From assembly GCF_020595095.1 (NCBI RefSeq), contig NZ_JAJDOP010000014.1, positions 1 to 64,000 on the forward strand: DNA of 64,000 bases. Direction: 5' to 3'. Position numbers and translations under genes: made by a program. Every line of letters begins with the position of its first letter. Within the stretch, counting starts at the first letter, position 1. The notes under the pieces are model-generated. The model worked only from the letters and a program-made list of their open reading frames with translations. It did not search any database and was not told where the DNA came from. The stretch comes from Microvirga rosea (GTDB lineage Bacteria > Pseudomonadota > Alphaproteobacteria > Rhizobiales > Beijerinckiaceae). Positions 61,619 to 64,000 of the stretch are shown piece by piece.

Positions 61619-63175
61619 TCACTCGGCTGCCGGGGACAGCCGCAGGGCCTTGTCGAAATCTTCGGGGAAATGAGCCAAGGCGCTCCTCACAGGGACTGGC
61701 GTCAGCCCACCCATCGCGCACAACGACGCATCCGTCATGAGCTGGCACAGGTCATCGAGAAGGGTGAAGTTCTTCTCCCGCTCGATCCCCGCGAGAAGCC
61801 GGTCCATGACCTCGACGCCCCGAACGGCGCCGATGCGACAGGGCGTGCATTTTCCGCAGCTTTCAGCCGCACAGAATTCGAACGCAAACCGCGCCTGCTG
61901 CGCAAGGTCGACACTGTCGTCGAAAACGACGATTCCGCCATGGCCGAGCATACCCTTGGCGGCGGCGAGGGTTTCATAATCGAATTCCAGGTCCAGCATG
62001 GTCGCGGGAAAGTACGCACCGAGTGGACCTCCGACCTGCACCGCACGGACCGGCCGCCCCGTTGCGGTTCCACCTCCGAAGTCGAAAACGAGTTCTCGAA
62101 GGGTCGCGCCGAAGCCGATCTCGACCAGCCCGCCCCGCTTCACGTTTCCCGCAAGCTGCACCGGTATGGTTCCGCGCGAGCGGCCCATTCCGTAATTCGC
62201 ATAAGCTTGGGCGCCCCGTGCCAGAATCCACGGCACCGCAGCGAATGACAGAACGTTGTTGACCACCGTCGGTTTGCCGAAAAGTCCCTTGAGCGCCGGC
62301 AAGGGAGGCTTGGCCCGGACAACGCCGCGCTTGCCTTCCAGGCTTTCGAGAAGAGACGTTTCCTCGCCGCAGATATAAGCGCCAGCGCCCAAACGCGTCT
62401 CCAGCGTGAAGCAACGTCCCGATCCCGCAACCGAGGCGCCAAGGTAGCCGGCCTCAGTCGCGATGGTGATGGCGCGGTTCATGGCCCGGAAGGCATGGGG
62501 ATATTCGGACCTGATATAGACGAATCCCTTCGTGGCGCCGACCGCCAAGCCTGCGATGATCATTCCCTCGATGAGGCAGAAGGGATCACCTTCCATCAGC
62601 ATTCGATCGGCGAAGGTCCCGCTATCCCCTTCATCCGCGTTGCAAACGATATACTTCTGATCCGCCTGGAGATGCAGGACCGTCTCCCATTTGATCCCCG
62701 TCGGGAAACCGGCTCCGCCCCGCCCTCTCAAGCCAGAGGCCTTCACCTCCGCGACCAGAGCGGCCGGCTCAAGGCCAAGGGCACGATCAAGGCCCGCGAA
62801 CCCGCCATGGGCGCGGTAATCCTCCAAGGAACAGGGATCGACGATGCCACAGCGGGCAAAGGTCAGACGGCTTTGACGTGCAAGATAGGAATGGTCCTCC
62901 AGGCGACCGAGCTTTTTGGGATGAGGCATTCCCTGGAGAAAGCCCGCCTCGAAGAGACTGGATATGTCCGCCGCATCCAGGGGACCATATGCAATCCTCC
63001 CATCCGCGGTCTCGATCTCCACCAGAGGCTCGAGCCAGAACAGGCCGCGCGAGCCGGTCGCGACAACGTCAAGCGCCGTTCCACGTCGGGCCGCTTCCTC
63101 GCCCAGGAGGAGACCGATCTTGTCTGCGCCGAGCGCCAATGAGGCGGCATCCCTGGAGAGATAGACCCTGGTCAC
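61619..63175 (-). CDS. fdsB: NAD-dependent formate dehydrogenase beta subunit (NuoF-like)
   Basis: A 518-residue diaphorase subunit carrying FMN, NAD and a [4Fe-4S] cluster. It starts at GTG 63175, overlapping the fdsG stop. An N-terminal thioredoxin-like part (about 1-130) is followed by the NuoF domain: GRGGAGFPTGIKWE near 170, CNADEGDSGTFADRMLMEGD near 195, GAGAYICGEETSLLESLEG near 270 and the cluster ligands Cys440, 443, 446 and 486 (SCGKCTPCRIG). It passes electrons from FdsA to NAD+. Confidence 0.96.
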   Translation of the reverse strand: MTRVYLSRDAASLALGADKIGLLLGEEAARRGTALDVVATGSRGLFWLEPLVEIETADGRIAYGPLDAADISSLFEAGFLQGMPHPKKLGRLEDHSYLARQSRLTFARCGIVDPCSLEDYRAHGGFAGLDRALGLEPAALVAEVKASGLRGRGGAGFPTGIKWETVLHLQADQKYIVCNADEGDSGTFADRMLMEGDPFCLIEGMIIAGLAVGATKGFVYIRSEYPHAFRAMNRAITIATEAGYLGASVAGSGRCFTLETRLGAGAYICGEETSLLESLEGKRGVVRAKPPLPALKGLFGKPTVVNNVLSFAAVPWILARGAQAYANYGMGRSRGTIPVQLAGNVKRGGLVEIGFGATLRELVFDFGGGTATGRPVRAVQVGGPLGAYFPATMLDLEFDYETLAAAKGMLGHGGIVVFDDSVDLAQQARFAFEFCAAESCGKCTPCRIGAVRGVEVMDRLLAGIEREKNFTLLDDLCQLMTDASLCAMGGLTPVPVRSALAHFPEDFDKALRLSPAAE

Positions 63176-63648
63176 GAGCGTCTCGCCTCCTGGATGAGCG
63201 CCTCAAGCTTGGCAGCATCGAGACGGCCGATGGGCTCCCCATCATAAAGCCCGGAGGGCGAGCACATACAAAGGCCGAGGCAATAGGCTCCCTCTACCGT
63301 CAAGGCCCCATCCGGCGTCGTCTCGCCCCAATCGATCCCCAGCTTGGCCAGAAGGTCTCGGGACAGGATGGGAGCATTCATGGCCTGGCAGGCTTCGGCC
63401 CTGCAGAGCTTCAGGATGTGCCGACCGGGAGGAGCGCGGCGGAAATCGTGGTAAAACGTCAGGACTCCATGGACTTCGGCTCTTGAGAGATTAAGGGCCG
63501 AGGCCACCAGCGGGATGGCGTCGTCCGGGATGAAGCCGAACTCCTCCCGCAGGGCGTGGAGAACGGGCAGCGCGGCACCATCGAGCGACGCATGGGCGCC
63601 GATAATCTCGCTGGCGCGGGTCTCATCCCATCGAACCGACTTGGACAT
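63172..63648 (-). CDS. fdsG: NAD-dependent formate dehydrogenase gamma subunit (NuoE-like)
   Basis: A 158-residue NuoE-type subunit with a [2Fe-2S] cluster. The ATG at 63648 (MSKSVRWDETRASEI) has GGGGAGA just upstream; the frame is open to 63861 but that part is unconserved. Ligands are Cys82 and Cys87 (LCRAEACQAM) and Cys123 and Cys127 (AYCLGLCMCSPSG). First gene of the fdsGBACD operon; its promoter should lie in 63649-63930. Confidence 0.95.
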   Translation of the reverse strand: MSKSVRWDETRASEIIGAHASLDGAALPVLHALREEFGFIPDDAIPLVASALNLSRAEVHGVLTFYHDFRRAPPGRHILKLCRAEACQAMNAPILSRDLLAKLGIDWGETTPDGALTVEGAYCLGLCMCSPSGLYDGEPIGRLDAAKLEALIQEARRS

Positions 63649-63930
63649 CTTCTCCCCGGGAAGAATCCTGATTGGGGAAGACTGATCAAGTTCGGCCTCG
63701 GGCGCAATAGAGCCTTTCCGCGCCACGATAGAAAAATCTGCCATTCCGGTCCGACAGCCTGGCGGAAGGACATCCGGTTTCCGCCACGGAGCAGTCGCAG
63801 GAGGGCCTGAGGATGGGCCCGAACCGGCTAAGGACGAGCTCGAGACACCGTCGGGATCCATGATCGGGACGGAATGCCGATATCATGCAGGGATATTGAA
63901 GACCCGTGGCCGAATCCCGGATCAAAACGA
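63649..63930. promoter_or_regulatory. Upstream region of the fds operon, no gene seen
   Basis: About 280 bp between fdsG and the terminator of the next minus-strand gene. It must contain the operon promoter, but no convincing -35/-10 pair or regulator site was recognised. An open frame runs through it in phase with fdsG without coding evidence. Confidence 0.35.
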
Positions 63931-63933
63931 AAA

Positions 63934-63956
63934 ACCCGGGGCGTTCTGCCCCGGGT
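63934..63956 (-). terminator. Rho-independent terminator
   Basis: Perfect 9-bp GC-rich stem ACCCGGGGC / GCCCCGGGT with 5-base loop, followed on the minus strand by TTTTTCGTTTT. This is the clearest intrinsic terminator in the window and ends a minus-strand gene lying to the right of 63983. Confidence 0.85.
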
Positions 63957-63982
63957 CGATCAGGTTTTTCAGGCAAGTGCCC

Positions 63983-64000
63983 TTAGATGAAGAGGATTTC
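63983..64000 (-). CDS. 3' end of a minus-strand gene cut by the window edge
   Basis: Reading the minus strand from base 64000, five codons (E-I-L-F-I) precede a TAA at 63983-63985, and a strong terminator follows 26 bp later. The terminator makes a gene ending here likely, but six codons cannot identify it and the frame choice is tentative. Confidence 0.35.
   Translation of the reverse strand, partial: EILFI

Overview
The window looks like chromosomal DNA of an alphaproteobacterium of the order Hyphomicrobiales (Rhizobiales), most likely a Methylobacteriaceae/Microvirga-type soil or plant-associated bacterium. This is inferred from the moderately high GC, the canonical fdsGBACD formate dehydrogenase operon, a GGAAAC-N16-CGTT promoter of the alphaproteobacterial general-stress type, DUF6894 and DUF4112 proteins, and the large number of ABC importers. 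Species assignment is not possible from sequence reading alone. I saw no rRNA, tRNA, CRISPR array, transposase or integrase.

Layout, left to right. 1-3.0 kb: HisJQMP-like polar amino-acid importer (binding protein cut by the window edge). 3.0-4.8 kb: small membrane protein, DUF4112 protein and M15-type peptidase. 4.8-10.2 kb: adenine deaminase, haloacetate-dehalogenase-like hydrolase, methyltransferase, 5-oxoprolinase subunit A and nicotinate phosphoribosyltransferase. 10.4-13.4 kb: PPOX-fold stress protein, then mrp/apbC-mobA-tusA-like (Fe-S, molybdopterin and sulfur transfer) and a 58-residue CsbD-like stress protein. 13.7-18.7 kb: orphan histidine kinase, DeoR-galM-glycerate kinase operon, HAD phosphatase. 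18.9-25.2 kb: branched-chain-type ABC importer with a GMC oxidoreductase.

25.2-37.8 kb is the accessory heart of the window. It holds a mannose-1-phosphate guanylyltransferase, two sister LuxR-type regulators with degenerate receiver domains, a dedicated type I secretion pair (HlyD-like adaptor and PrtD-like ABC exporter), and two large acidic proteins without Sec signals. One of these (663 aa) carries repeated G-x-Y...N-x-I-x-Q-x-N modules. The other (357 aa) contains 33 Asp-Asn-Ser tripeptides arranged in strict hexad register and encoded with all six serine codons. A conserved-looking unknown protein and a possible HEPN-like protein flank it. I propose that this is a regulated surface or matrix protein export system, which I do not recognise as a described one.

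37.9-47.0 kb: TerC protein, GntR/FadR regulator and a peptide ABC importer followed by gamma-glutamyltransferase, which suggests use of glutathione or gamma-glutamyl peptides. 47.0-55.5 kb: a second branched-chain-type importer wrapped between two AMP-forming CoA ligases, which suggests uptake and CoA activation of a carboxylate. 55.7-57.5 kb: secreted-repeat protein, ECF sigma factor and membrane anti-sigma factor behind an ECF-like promoter. 57.7-63.6 kb: NAD-dependent molybdenum formate dehydrogenase fdsGBACD on the minus strand, functionally tied to mobA, mrp and the TusA-like gene near 12 kb. A terminator and the last codons of another minus-strand gene close the window.

A theme across the window is a strong hairpin without a clear U-tract directly downstream of genes for abundant exported or binding proteins (717-740, 20102-20134, 34913-34936, 43336-43364). 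This probably lets the first gene of an operon be expressed more strongly than the rest.
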